Origin: Phycisphaerae bacterium
GTDB lineage: Bacteria > Planctomycetota > Phycisphaerae > Phycisphaerales > SM1A02
DNA: 7,686 nucleotides
Assembly: GCA_002718515.1 (NCBI GenBank)
Contig: PBEX01000032.1
Span: 25,735 to 33,420 of the forward strand
Reading direction: 5' to 3'
Position numbers and translations under genes: made by a program. Of the stretch, positions 1-6,861 are shown piece after piece (the stretch's first letter is position 1; each line of letters opens with the position of its first letter). The notes below the pieces were generated by a model. The model ran no database searches, was not told the DNA's origin, and was given only the letters and a program-made list of their open reading frames with translations.

Positions 1-30
1 CTCCAAAAATGGGTAAGAGAAAAGTCGTAA
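1..30 (+). CDS. Possible C-terminal tail of an upstream gene (partial)
   Basis: Frame 1 reads LQKWVREKS and then TAA at 28-30. This has the basic, amphipathic look of a protein C-terminus and would leave a 30-base gap to the next start. Ten codons are far too few to identify a product. Frame 2 also closes quickly (TAA at 14-16), so the choice of frame is a guess. Bases 31-60 contain no clear Shine-Dalgarno site or hairpin. Confidence 0.25.
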   Translation, partial: LQKWVREKS

Positions 31-60
31 TCGCACAGTATACAGAAAGTTCATCATACA

Positions 61-1419
61 ATGCCCTTGATGCATCGCTACATGACGACTCTGTTGCTTC
101 TCTCTCTTGCAAGCTGTTCGACTCAGTTTCAGGCACTGCATGAGACGACATCAATTGCCAATATCAGCGACTTCTCAACTGATGATGTGGTTGAGGTGGA
201 TGAACAGGAAGAGGTGAATACGGTTGTTTCTGAAGTCGTTAATGGATCTAGTGTTGAAGAAGTACAAATCGATTCAATCATTGAGTCGCCTGAAGACACT
301 GAAGAAGTCATTTCTCATACTTTTATGCCAACTGCTGTAGGCGTTCCTTTAACTGTCGAAGCACTTGTAGGGCAAGTCAATGGCAGGCCCATCTACGCAA
401 ACGCTGTTCTTGAACCAATCTCAGACCAGCTTGCTGCTGCTTCTAAGAAGATGAGCCGGTCGCAGTTTGCTGAAGAGGTGAGAAATGCCTTGTATCAAGA
501 GCATGAATCAATGGGCTCAACGCTTTACTCTGGAAGACTCTACGAGTTAGTCATTACGGACTTACTTTTATCTGAAGCAAATAGTCGCCTTACGAAGGAA
601 CAATCGTATGGCATCTTCTCACTCATCAATAGACTTCGTGATGACCTTGCTTCAGCGCAGGGTGGTAGCCAGACGCTTGCACGGGTTAATCTCGAGTTAG
701 AGTCAGGTGTATCTGTCGAAGAGTTTCTAGAGTTCCAGCGTGAAAAATTGCTTATCGATTCTCTTTACCGAGAAAAGATTTGGCCAAAGGTTAATGTTTC
801 ATGGCGAGATATTCAAAGAGAGTTCGAGCAGATTTCTCTTTCAGAGTTTTCGTCAGATGATGCCAATGATGTAGACGAAGATAGATTGCAGGCGATTCTT
901 TTAGGGCTTCGTTCTGGGCTCAACTTGGGCGCTATTCCTGAGGCGAAAGGCCTTGTCTCAATTGGCATGATTAGAGTGCCAAAAGATGATGAGACGCTTA
1001 CAGCGGATGTGCAGGAAGCATTTGACCTTGGAATGTCATTTAAAGAAGTTGCGAATGATTTAGATTTGCCGAATGACGGTCTTTGGCAAACCTTTGAAAT
1101 GGGTTCGAAAGGTGTTCACGACATCGATGTATCTGACCTGATGCAAGAAAAACTGATTGGTGCTAAGGAAGGAGAGGTGGTTGACGCTTTTGGCCTTGGT
1201 AGAAGCACCGTTTGGCTATCGATTCTTGAGATTCAAAAGCCGATTTCAATCTACAACCGGCCAGTTCAGATTGCAGTCAGAAATCAATTGCAGTGGATCG
1301 CATTCAACAGAGAAAAGTCACGGTTCATTGAAAGTTTGTGGGGAGAGGGCAGTATTGAAGAAGTTCAAACAATGTCTGAACGTGTTGCAAACATTGCTGT
1401 TCGGCGGTTTATTCAATAG
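61..1419 (+). CDS. SurA/parvulin-like lipoprotein, probable periplasmic chaperone
   Basis: A 452-residue protein, probably anchored to a membrane and facing the periplasm, where SurA-like proteins help fold outer-membrane or exported proteins. Residues 1-19 are a short lipoprotein signal: a Leu-rich core and a lipobox LASC with Cys19 as the lipidation site. A long acidic, Ser/Thr-rich linker follows (about 20-95). Around 101-245 is a SurA_N-like helical region that opens with VGQVNGRPIYA, as in SurA/PrsA proteins, and ends near PKVNVSWRDIQREFEQ. An acidic insert (about 262-274) precedes a parvulin-shaped segment (about 298-394): a beta strand, then LGMSFKEVAND, and finally GAKEGEVVDAFGLGRSTVWL, which resembles the closing strands of rotamase domains. 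The usual parvulin opening His-Ile-Leu is replaced by GMIRV, so prolyl isomerase activity is doubtful. The start at 61 puts a basic residue just before the hydrophobic core; ATG codons at 70 and 82 are alternatives. No strong ribosome site is visible. The family assignment is by pattern only. Confidence 0.65.
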   Translation: MPLMHRYMTTLLLLSLASCSTQFQALHETTSIANISDFSTDDVVEVDEQEEVNTVVSEVVNGSSVEEVQIDSIIESPEDTEEVISHTFMPTAVGVPLTVEALVGQVNGRPIYANAVLEPISDQLAAASKKMSRSQFAEEVRNALYQEHESMGSTLYSGRLYELVITDLLLSEANSRLTKEQSYGIFSLINRLRDDLASAQGGSQTLARVNLELESGVSVEEFLEFQREKLLIDSLYREKIWPKVNVSWRDIQREFEQISLSEFSSDDANDVDEDRLQAILLGLRSGLNLGAIPEAKGLVSIGMIRVPKDDETLTADVQEAFDLGMSFKEVANDLDLPNDGLWQTFEMGSKGVHDIDVSDLMQEKLIGAKEGEVVDAFGLGRSTVWLSILEIQKPISIYNRPVQIAVRNQLQWIAFNREKSRFIESLWGEGSIEEVQTMSERVANIAVRRFIQ

Positions 1420-1846
1420 ACTTCCCTACGCCAGTCTTAGCACATCAAGCATAGCAAAACGGGGAGAGAAAGCGGCAGTTAGATTGTTGCGTCGCAGGGG
1501 TTGGTACATACTTGGCACTAATATTCGTTTTGGGAGAGATGAGGTAGACATCATTGCACTTGACGCTGATGAGCATTTGCACCTCATTGAAGTCCGTGCT
1601 TCTACCAAAGCAATTTCGCCAAGACTGACAATTTCTAATCGAAAGAAATCGTCAATGAAGCGCGTTTTGGCCTTGTTCAAAAGCAATGAGGCATACAATG
1701 AGCATCATCCCACGCTCTCAGTTGTGGGTGTAAATCTCTGTGAAAAAGGCATTTATGCTAAGTTGCACACTGATTGCGATGCCTTCTGCATCGATGCAAA
1801 GAAAAACATGCAACTCCGTGCGATAAATACGTTTTTGAAGCGTTAA
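1382..1846 (+). CDS. YraN/UPF0102 family nuclease-like protein
   Basis: A small protein of the UPF0102 (YraN) family, which has a PD-(D/E)xK nuclease-like fold and no settled biological role. Numbered from GTG 1382 (154 aa), the family signature runs from GEKAAVRLLRRRGWYIL (28-44) through Asn47 to DEVDIIALD (53-61; Glu54 and Asp56 match the GE-x-D motif) and LIEVRAS (68-74; Glu70). The usual E-V-K-x-R becomes E-V-R-A-S. The Arg in place of Lys also occurs, as I recall, in E. coli YraN, but the final Arg is lost. The C-terminal half is helical and basic, as is usual. There is no in-frame ATG near the right place. Candidates are GTG 1382, TTG 1385, TTG 1394, or TTG 1355, which is preceded by a purine-rich GAGAGGG at 1343-1349. 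All overlap the end of the preceding gene, so translational coupling is likely. The family call is fairly sure; the start is not. Confidence 0.75.
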   Translation: MLQTLLFGGLFNRLPYASLSTSSIAKRGEKAAVRLLRRRGWYILGTNIRFGRDEVDIIALDADEHLHLIEVRASTKAISPRLTISNRKKSSMKRVLALFKSNEAYNEHHPTLSVVGVNLCEKGIYAKLHTDCDAFCIDAKKNMQLRAINTFLKR

Positions 1847-1871
1847 ACTAACAAGCGTATTCAGCGCTATC

Positions 1872-1875
1872 GGAG
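1872..1875 (+). promoter_or_regulatory. Ribosome binding site (GGAG) of the EF-hand protein gene
   Basis: GGAG lies 6 bases before the ATG at 1882. It is the clearest conventionally spaced Shine-Dalgarno site in front of an ATG in this window and supports that start. The 35-base gap between the yraN-like gene and this one holds no convincing terminator, only a weak AGCG/CGCT pairing at about 1854-1868, so read-through from upstream is possible. Confidence 0.6.
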
Positions 1876-1881
1876 AACACA

Positions 1882-3537
1882 ATGAATCTAAAACTTACTA
1901 AATTGATTGGAATATGCGTACTCTCATTGAGTGTTGTTTCACTAGATGCAATTGCTCAGCAGGGTCGCGGTGGTGGTGGTCGTCAAGGTGGCGGTATGAG
2001 CATGATGACTGCTGGAGGCATGACGCCTGATTACATGCTTCGTGATTTACAACGTTTTCAAGAGGGCTTGTTGCTTACAGAAGAACAGGTTCTTATTGTT
2101 GAACAGATTCTCCGCGAATACGATGAAGCCTTTCGAGAAGCTTCTGAAACATCACAACAATCAATGGGTGAGTTTTTCCGTTCCATGAGACCTTCTGAAG
2201 ATGATCCCCTGATGCAAAAAAGTCAAGAAATTAGACAGGAAATGCGTGAGATTCGTGAAAAAATTGGGTCAGCACAGAGTCTTAGCGATGAAAAAGACAT
2301 GACTGAAGTAATTGAAAATCTTCGGGCAAAAAGTCAATCATTGCGTGAAGAAAGTGACGCATTAAGATCTCAAATGATGGATTCTCCTGAACGACAAGCA
2401 GCTTTTGAAAATATTTCACTTATTATCAATGACCAGCTTCGATTCAAAAGAAAAATGAGAAGCGAATTTGAAAGTGACTTAGTTGCAATTCTCACTGAAG
2501 AGCAATTTGAATTTTGGCCACCACTTCAACGTCAATTAATTCGTGACCGACTCCTTCCACGTGGAAGGTTGAGTGGTGAAACAGTAGATGTTATGTCATT
2601 AGTTGAAGAGCAAGAATACGATGACGAAAAATTGCTTTTGTTATTACCTGTTTTAATGCAATGGGATGAAGATGTTACACGTGCGCTTACTGCTAGAAAT
2701 GATCATCTTGAGCAAAACCAAGCCTTTTTGATGTCTTCAATGACCTCTGGTGACAGTCAATCAAGTCTTGATATTATGAAAACTCAATCAGATCTTGCTG
2801 TAGATGTTCGGGACATTAACAATAATGCGGTATCCGATATTGTTTTAATGCTCTCAGATGAATTAGGTAATGATTTTAACGATATTGCCAAAGAGCGGGG
2901 TTATTCTAGAATTTATAGATTAACAAGAGCGCAAAGAGCATTTAAAGCCGCTATGGAACTTGAAAATCTTGAAGACGATATTCTTCAAGCTATCATTGAT
3001 TTGAATACTGCATTTGAACTTGAACTTGAATACGCAAATGAGCAAATTTATGCGGCGACTCTTCGATGGGAAGCACAAGAACAGGTTGAAAGAATTAATC
3101 GCTGGTCGTCTCGTATGCGAGGTGGTAATGAAGAAAGACCTGAAAGTCCAATTCAAAAAGCAGAAGAAGCTAAGAGAAATATTGAAGATTCATACATTAA
3201 CCAATTACGAATGTTGCTTACTCCTGAGCAAATTGAAGCTTTAGGAGGTCTTGAAACTCGAGAAGAACGAGGTAATCGTGAGGGCCGCGACTGGGGGCAA
3301 AGAAATGGCGGTTCAGGTAACTTCGACAGGGAAGGCTTCATGAAAAGATTTGATAAAAATGGTGACGGGGAAATTGATGAAAGTGAACGTCAGGCAATAC
3401 GCGAACAATTTCAAGGTGGCGGTGGGGGTGGACGTGGCGGTCCTGGTGCTGGTCAAGGCGGTCGTGGCGGACCTGGTTCTGGCCAGGGTGGTCGTGGTGG
3501 TCAAGGCGGACGCGGTGGGGGCGGCGGAGGTCGTTAA
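1882..3537 (+). CDS. Secreted EF-hand protein with LTxxQ motifs and Gly/Arg-rich ends
   Basis: A 551-residue protein I cannot assign to a named family. Residues 1-25 are a Sec signal peptide (basic start, hydrophobic core, AIA cleavage before Gln26), so the mature protein is exported. A short Gly/Arg stretch follows (28-38). Residues about 48-460 are almost entirely helical and highly charged, with probable coiled coil at 105-165 and 380-435. LTEEQ occurs at 65-69 and 204-208, and LTPEQ at 446-450. These resemble the LTxxQ motifs of Spy/CpxP-type periplasmic proteins, but the overall length is far greater. Residues 491-502 form a canonical EF-hand loop (Asp491, Asn493, Asp495, Gly496, Ile498, Glu502), so calcium binding is likely at this single site. 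The tail from 511 is Gly/Arg repeats. Its middle part looks more AT-rich than the neighbours. Secreted EF-hand proteins with Gly-rich tails are common in Planctomycetota; their role is mostly unknown. The start is supported by GGAG upstream. Confidence 0.75.
   Translation: MNLKLTKLIGICVLSLSVVSLDAIAQQGRGGGGRQGGGMSMMTAGGMTPDYMLRDLQRFQEGLLLTEEQVLIVEQILREYDEAFREASETSQQSMGEFFRSMRPSEDDPLMQKSQEIRQEMREIREKIGSAQSLSDEKDMTEVIENLRAKSQSLREESDALRSQMMDSPERQAAFENISLIINDQLRFKRKMRSEFESDLVAILTEEQFEFWPPLQRQLIRDRLLPRGRLSGETVDVMSLVEEQEYDDEKLLLLLPVLMQWDEDVTRALTARNDHLEQNQAFLMSSMTSGDSQSSLDIMKTQSDLAVDVRDINNNAVSDIVLMLSDELGNDFNDIAKERGYSRIYRLTRAQRAFKAAMELENLEDDILQAIIDLNTAFELELEYANEQIYAATLRWEAQEQVERINRWSSRMRGGNEERPESPIQKAEEAKRNIEDSYINQLRMLLTPEQIEALGGLETREERGNREGRDWGQRNGGSGNFDREGFMKRFDKNGDGEIDESERQAIREQFQGGGGGGRGGPGAGQGGRGGPGSGQGGRGGQGGRGGGGGGR
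3415..3534 (+). repeat. Gly/Arg-coding low-complexity repeat
   Basis: This GGT/GGC-rich stretch encodes the C-terminal 40 residues of the EF-hand protein. Two 30-base imperfect copies are clear: 3442-3471 (PGAGQGGRGG) and 3472-3501 (PGSGQGGRGG). Shorter QGGRGG and poly-Gly units follow. The copies differ mostly at third codon positions, so the peptide pattern is kept while the DNA drifts. That suggests selection on the protein rather than a recent slippage event. Confidence 0.8.
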
Positions 3538-4529
3538 TCCTTTTTATTTAAGGACATAGTTAATTTATATTGACCCCGTTTCTTTTTAAGAGCGGGGTTT
3601 CCTAATTGACCGCACGCTGCCATTGCTTCTTGACCAAGTGTGATCCGTCGCCTGACAAACTGCCCAGTGCTTCTGGCAATCGAAATGAATTTGCGGACCG
3701 AATCCTCAGTCGGTTTTCCCCACGGGCTATTGTCTCTAGGGTTGTATGGGATCACGTTTAAGTGACATCCAATTGGTCGAAGGAATTCACAAATTTCGAC
3801 TGCATGTTCATCGCTGTCATTGACGCCCGGAATGAGAACATACTCAGCCATCACGCCCCCGCAGTCATGACGAGGGTAGTCAAGCATTGCTTCTCTCAGT
3901 GATTCCATTGAAACTGACTTTGCCAATGGCATAATCTGTTTTCTTACTTCATCGTTTGATGCATTGATTGACACGGCAAGTGAGAGTCGCTTGTACCCAT
4001 TTGTCCGTGCGAGGCAAGCGAGTTGATTGATGCCCTCAATTCGTCCAACTGTTGACACACAGATTCTTGAAGGGGCGATAGAGGGACCATTTTGGTCAGT
4101 TAAAATATGAATCGCATTGATGACGACATCAATGTTTTCCATAGGCTCACCCATCCCCATGAAGACTATGTTGTCGATCGGCGTGCCTAATGCGTGTCTT
4201 GCCGCATGCCATTGAGCGATGATTTCAGCAACGGACAGGTTCCTTAACAAACCCATCTGGGCGGTTTGGCAAAACTCGCAACCCATGGCGCAACCGACTT
4301 GGGATGAGACACAGAGGGTTTGTCGAGTCTTCTTATACCCTTCGATTGGAAGGATGACTGATTCGGTCTCAAGCCCATCTTCCATTCTTAGTAAGAACTT
4401 AGTGGTCATTCCATCTTTGACCACCTTGGATGGGTTAACTGATGTTTCAGGGGAAATTTCGGCGTCACCATCACGGAAAAATCGTCTCCATGTTTCTATG
4501 TTCGCATCTTTGCTTTGTATGCCAAGCAT
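3534..4529 (-). CDS. rlmN: 23S rRNA (adenine2503-C2)-methyltransferase RlmN
   Basis: A cytoplasmic radical-SAM enzyme that methylates C2 of adenine 2503 in 23S rRNA; in proteobacteria RlmN also acts on some tRNAs. With the start at ATG 4529 it has 331 residues. Visible motifs are TLCVSSQVGC, whose first Cys (73) corresponds to E. coli Cys118; the CxxxCxxC cluster CAMGCEFC (Cys80, 84, 87) that binds the 4Fe-4S centre; FMGMGEPMEN (SAM binding); LSLAVSINA; and RRRITLGQEAMAACGQL near the end, whose Cys306 matches the methyl-carrying Cys355 of E. coli. Both catalytic cysteines are therefore present. The frame stays open to ATG 4622, but that would run 73 bases into the divergent tdh gene and the added residues do not look like the usual RlmN N-terminus. 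TTG 4538 is another option. With the short start the N-terminal domain is smaller than usual. The C-terminus ends in a Lys-rich tail after GQLGNP, encoded partly by the terminator hairpin. Confidence 0.93.
   Translation of the reverse strand: MLGIQSKDANIETWRRFFRDGDAEISPETSVNPSKVVKDGMTTKFLLRMEDGLETESVILPIEGYKKTRQTLCVSSQVGCAMGCEFCQTAQMGLLRNLSVAEIIAQWHAARHALGTPIDNIVFMGMGEPMENIDVVINAIHILTDQNGPSIAPSRICVSTVGRIEGINQLACLARTNGYKRLSLAVSINASNDEVRKQIMPLAKSVSMESLREAMLDYPRHDCGGVMAEYVLIPGVNDSDEHAVEICEFLRPIGCHLNVIPYNPRDNSPWGKPTEDSVRKFISIARSTGQFVRRRITLGQEAMAACGQLGNPALKKKRGQYKLTMSLNKKD
3573..3598 (+). terminator. Intrinsic terminator hairpin, possibly bidirectional
   Basis: ACCCCG at 3573-3578 pairs exactly with CGGGGT at 3593-3598. 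Inside it CTT (3582-3584) can pair with AAG (3588-3590). The right arm ends in a T run (3598-3600), which suits termination of the plus-strand EF-hand gene 36 bases after its stop. The hairpin is inside the coding sequence of the convergent rlmN gene, so on the minus strand it would form before the rlmN stop. The U tract is short, so efficiency is uncertain. Confidence 0.6.
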
Positions 4530-4543
4530 CTGATACAAGATAC

Positions 4544-4549
4544 TAGAAT
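4544..4549 (+). promoter_or_regulatory. Candidate -10 element for the tdh-kbl operon
   Basis: TAGAAT matches five of six positions of the TATAAT consensus. It ends directly before the first tdh ATG (4550) and six bases before the second in-frame ATG (4556). If used, transcription would begin near 4556, giving a leaderless message or a downstream start. There is no good -35 box at normal spacing; TTGCTT at 4510-4515 is too far away for this -10. This is a weak, sequence-only call. Confidence 0.25.
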
Positions 4550-5644
4550 ATGCAAATGAATCAAATGAATGAAGCCGAACATTCTCCTCATGCCTCACTA
4601 GGGCAACGCAGACTGCCTGCATCGTTCATCACAGGTGCTGGTGGTGAAGTTGGGCATGGCCTTATTCAATCTCTAAGCGAACGATCTGAGCATGAACTCG
4701 TTGCTACAGATTTAAGGGAACTCGACGAGGATGTTCGAAAGCAATGTGCAAACACTTATCTAGCGGACGTATGCGACAGAGACACGCTTGACAGACTATT
4801 GGCGATGTATCAAGTTGAAGAAATTTACCATCTTGCTGCAGTCCTCAGTACAAGAGCAGAGTTTGCTCCAGAAGTAGCACATCAAGTGAATGTTTCAGGA
4901 ACGGTCAACATCTTGCAAATTGCAGCAGAACAAGGCCGCATGACAGGAAATCCTGTCAAAGTAATCTTCCCAAGTTCAATTGCTGTGTATGGGTTTGCGA
5001 GTTTAGATGAAAAGAATTCAGCTGGTTCTGTTACAGAATATGCTCACAATAAACCTTCGACAATGTATGGCTGCAATAAGCTCTATTGCGAACATCTTGG
5101 GCGCTACTACGCTCATTCTTATAGGCAGCTTGCCTCAGACAGTGTTGCAGGCGAGGATAGAAATAGGGGAGTTGTTGATTTTCGATGTATTCGGTACCCC
5201 GGACTCATTTCAACTGATACTGTCCCAACTGGTGGAACAAGTGATTATGTTCCCGAGATGCTCCATGCTGCAGCAAGAGGAGAGCATTACAACTGCTTTG
5301 TTAGAGCAGATGCAAAAATTCCATTTATGACGATGCCTGAGGCGATCAAGGCAACATTGCAATTGGCAGATGCTGACCGAAACTCGCTAAGCAAGATTGT
5401 GTACAACATCGCAAGCTTTTCACCTTCAGCACGTGAAGTCGCTGAACTTGTAAAGCATTATTTTCCAAATGCATCGATTGACTTTGTGCCAGACGAGCGT
5501 CGTCAGGCGATTGTTGATTCGTGGCCTGCTGAAGTCAATTGTGATGCTGCAAGTGAAGACTGGGGTTTTGCACCGACATGGTCATTAGAAGAAGCATTTG
5601 AACATTACTTCATTCCAAACATTACAAAAAGATACAACACATGA
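4550..5644 (+). CDS. tdh: Epimerase-type L-threonine 3-dehydrogenase
   Basis: An extended short-chain dehydrogenase that would oxidise L-threonine to 2-amino-3-ketobutyrate using NAD+. Numbered from ATG 4550 (364 aa): the Rossmann glycine motif is GAGGEVG (29-35), the acidic end of the second strand is ATD (52-54), and HLAAVLS (94-100) carries the Ser expected in this family. PSSIAVYG (141-148) is followed by YGCNK (Tyr173, Lys177), the catalytic YxxxK pair. RYPGLIS (215-221), GGTSDY (228-233) and DSWP (323-326) are hallmarks that separate threonine dehydrogenases of this UDP-galactose-epimerase-like type from true epimerases. An insert of about 15 residues (192-206) and an N-terminal extension of about 20 residues make it longer than the usual 310-320. 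ATG codons at 4550, 4556 and 4565 are all possible starts and no ribosome site decides between them. The next gene, kbl, consumes its product, which strongly supports the call. Confidence 0.88.
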   Translation: MQMNQMNEAEHSPHASLGQRRLPASFITGAGGEVGHGLIQSLSERSEHELVATDLRELDEDVRKQCANTYLADVCDRDTLDRLLAMYQVEEIYHLAAVLSTRAEFAPEVAHQVNVSGTVNILQIAAEQGRMTGNPVKVIFPSSIAVYGFASLDEKNSAGSVTEYAHNKPSTMYGCNKLYCEHLGRYYAHSYRQLASDSVAGEDRNRGVVDFRCIRYPGLISTDTVPTGGTSDYVPEMLHAAARGEHYNCFVRADAKIPFMTMPEAIKATLQLADADRNSLSKIVYNIASFSPSAREVAELVKHYFPNASIDFVPDERRQAIVDSWPAEVNCDAASEDWGFAPTWSLEEAFEHYFIPNITKRYNT

Positions 5645-6861
5645 GTACGACGACAGATTCACATTTCATTAACAGGACTTCCGAGATTCTTTCACACTTG
5701 AAAGAAACAGGGCAGTTAAAAGCCCTTCAGTGTATTGAAAGTGCCATGGGCCCAACAATTTCGATCCGAGATCGGGGCGAGGTAGATTGTTTTTGTTCAA
5801 ACAACTATCTTGGTCTTGCAAATCACCCTGATGTTGTTGAGGCAGGGGTTGAGGGTTTGCGTAGATATGGAGCAGGGACCGCTTCTGTTCGTTTTATCTG
5901 CGGCACTTTTGAGCCCCATGAACAACTTGAAGAGCGAATTGCTTCGTTTTTAGGAGTTGAGTCAAGTTACACATTTGTTTCATGTTGGAACGCAACTGAA
6001 GCACTCTTTCCAACGATCTGTGAAGACGGCGATGTCATTGTTTCAGACGAACTGAACCATGCATGCATCATTGATTCGATGCGATTAACTACGGCGATTC
6101 ACCGCGGCGTGAAGAAATGTATTTATAAGCATAGCGACATGGATTCACTTCGAGAACAATTGCAGTTAGCATCTGAACATCGCGGGGACAATGGCGCAAT
6201 TTTTGTAATCACCGATGGTGTCTTTTCAATGGAAGGAGACATTGCGAACTTGCCGGCCATTCGCAGTTTGTGCGATGAGTTTGGCGCAACTCTTGTTGTT
6301 GATGACTCTCATGGTACTGGTGTCATGGGCGACACGGGTCGCGGAACGCATGAATACTACGGAATGGCTGGTTCAGACATTGACATCTTTACAGGAACGC
6401 TAGGCAAAGCCCTTGGCGGTGGTGCAGGAGGATACATCGCTGGTAGAAAGGAACTCATTGAACTCATCATTCAGAGAGGGCGTCCGACGTTGTTCTCGAA
6501 TGCGCTCCCTGTCACAGTTGCGTGTTCAGCAAAAGCCGCCATTGATGTTCTTGATGCACAACCTGAAATTGTCGAACGGCTGAGGGAAAATGTTCAAGCG
6601 GCTCGTAAGGGCATCGGTGAGGTGGGTTATGAAGTTCTTGAATCGCCAACTGCAATTTGCCCAATCATTGTTGGCGAAACAGCAACAGCAATAGCAATGA
6701 GTAATCAATTGCTCGAATTGGGATGCTTTGCAATTGGTTTTGGATATCCAGTCGTTCCAGAAGGTGAAGCGCGAATTCGTGTTCAAATTTCAGCAGCCCA
6801 CAACGAAGATCATATAAATCGTTTATCTGAGGCTCTCGCAAAGTTGAAAAGTAATTTATAA
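5641..6861 (+). CDS. kbl: 2-amino-3-ketobutyrate CoA ligase (glycine C-acetyltransferase)
   Basis: A PLP-dependent alpha-oxoamine synthase family enzyme that would cleave 2-amino-3-ketobutyrate with CoA into glycine and acetyl-CoA, the second step of threonine catabolism in the cytoplasm. The 406-residue length is normal for the family. Key sites are CSNNYLGLANHP (52-63); SVRFICGTFEPHEQLE (82-97), the motif that marks KBL among its relatives; DELNHACIIDS (136-146) with His140 stacking on the cofactor; FSMEGD (195-200); VDDSHGTG (220-227) with Asp221 and His224 holding the PLP ring; and TGTLGKALGG (251-260) with Lys256 as the Schiff-base lysine. The start ATG overlaps the tdh stop (ATGA at 5641-5644), so the two are translationally coupled in one operon. 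Serine palmitoyltransferase or AONS-type relatives are less likely given the motif and the neighbour. Confidence 0.93.
   Translation: MSTTTDSHFINRTSEILSHLKETGQLKALQCIESAMGPTISIRDRGEVDCFCSNNYLGLANHPDVVEAGVEGLRRYGAGTASVRFICGTFEPHEQLEERIASFLGVESSYTFVSCWNATEALFPTICEDGDVIVSDELNHACIIDSMRLTTAIHRGVKKCIYKHSDMDSLREQLQLASEHRGDNGAIFVITDGVFSMEGDIANLPAIRSLCDEFGATLVVDDSHGTGVMGDTGRGTHEYYGMAGSDIDIFTGTLGKALGGGAGGYIAGRKELIELIIQRGRPTLFSNALPVTVACSAKAAIDVLDAQPEIVERLRENVQAARKGIGEVGYEVLESPTAICPIIVGETATAIAMSNQLLELGCFAIGFGYPVVPEGEARIRVQISAAHNEDHINRLSEALAKLKSNL

Noticed and set aside
9..143. A 44-codon plus-strand frame starting at ATG 9 and running into the lipoprotein gene
   Set aside because: It overlaps the signal-peptide region of a much better supported gene, has no ribosome site and shows no recognisable motif.
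1157..1381. N-terminal extension of the YraN-like protein back to ATG 1157
   Set aside because: It would overlap the lipoprotein gene by more than 260 bases, and the added residues do not resemble any part of the UPF0102 family; it is a shadow frame.
1589..1603. Arg in place of the catalytic Lys in the YraN motif, read as proof of an inactive enzyme
   Set aside because: From memory, E. coli YraN also has E-V-R at this place, so this change alone is a family variant.
2812..2847. Second EF-hand (DINNNAVSDIVL) in the secreted helical protein
   Set aside because: It lacks the central Asp-Gly and the final Glu of the loop and sits in a helical stretch.
4530..4622. Start of rlmN at ATG 4622
   Set aside because: It would run 73 bases across the start of tdh on the other strand, and the extra residues do not match the usual RlmN N-terminal domain. 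It is not fully excluded, so the region is listed as a finding.
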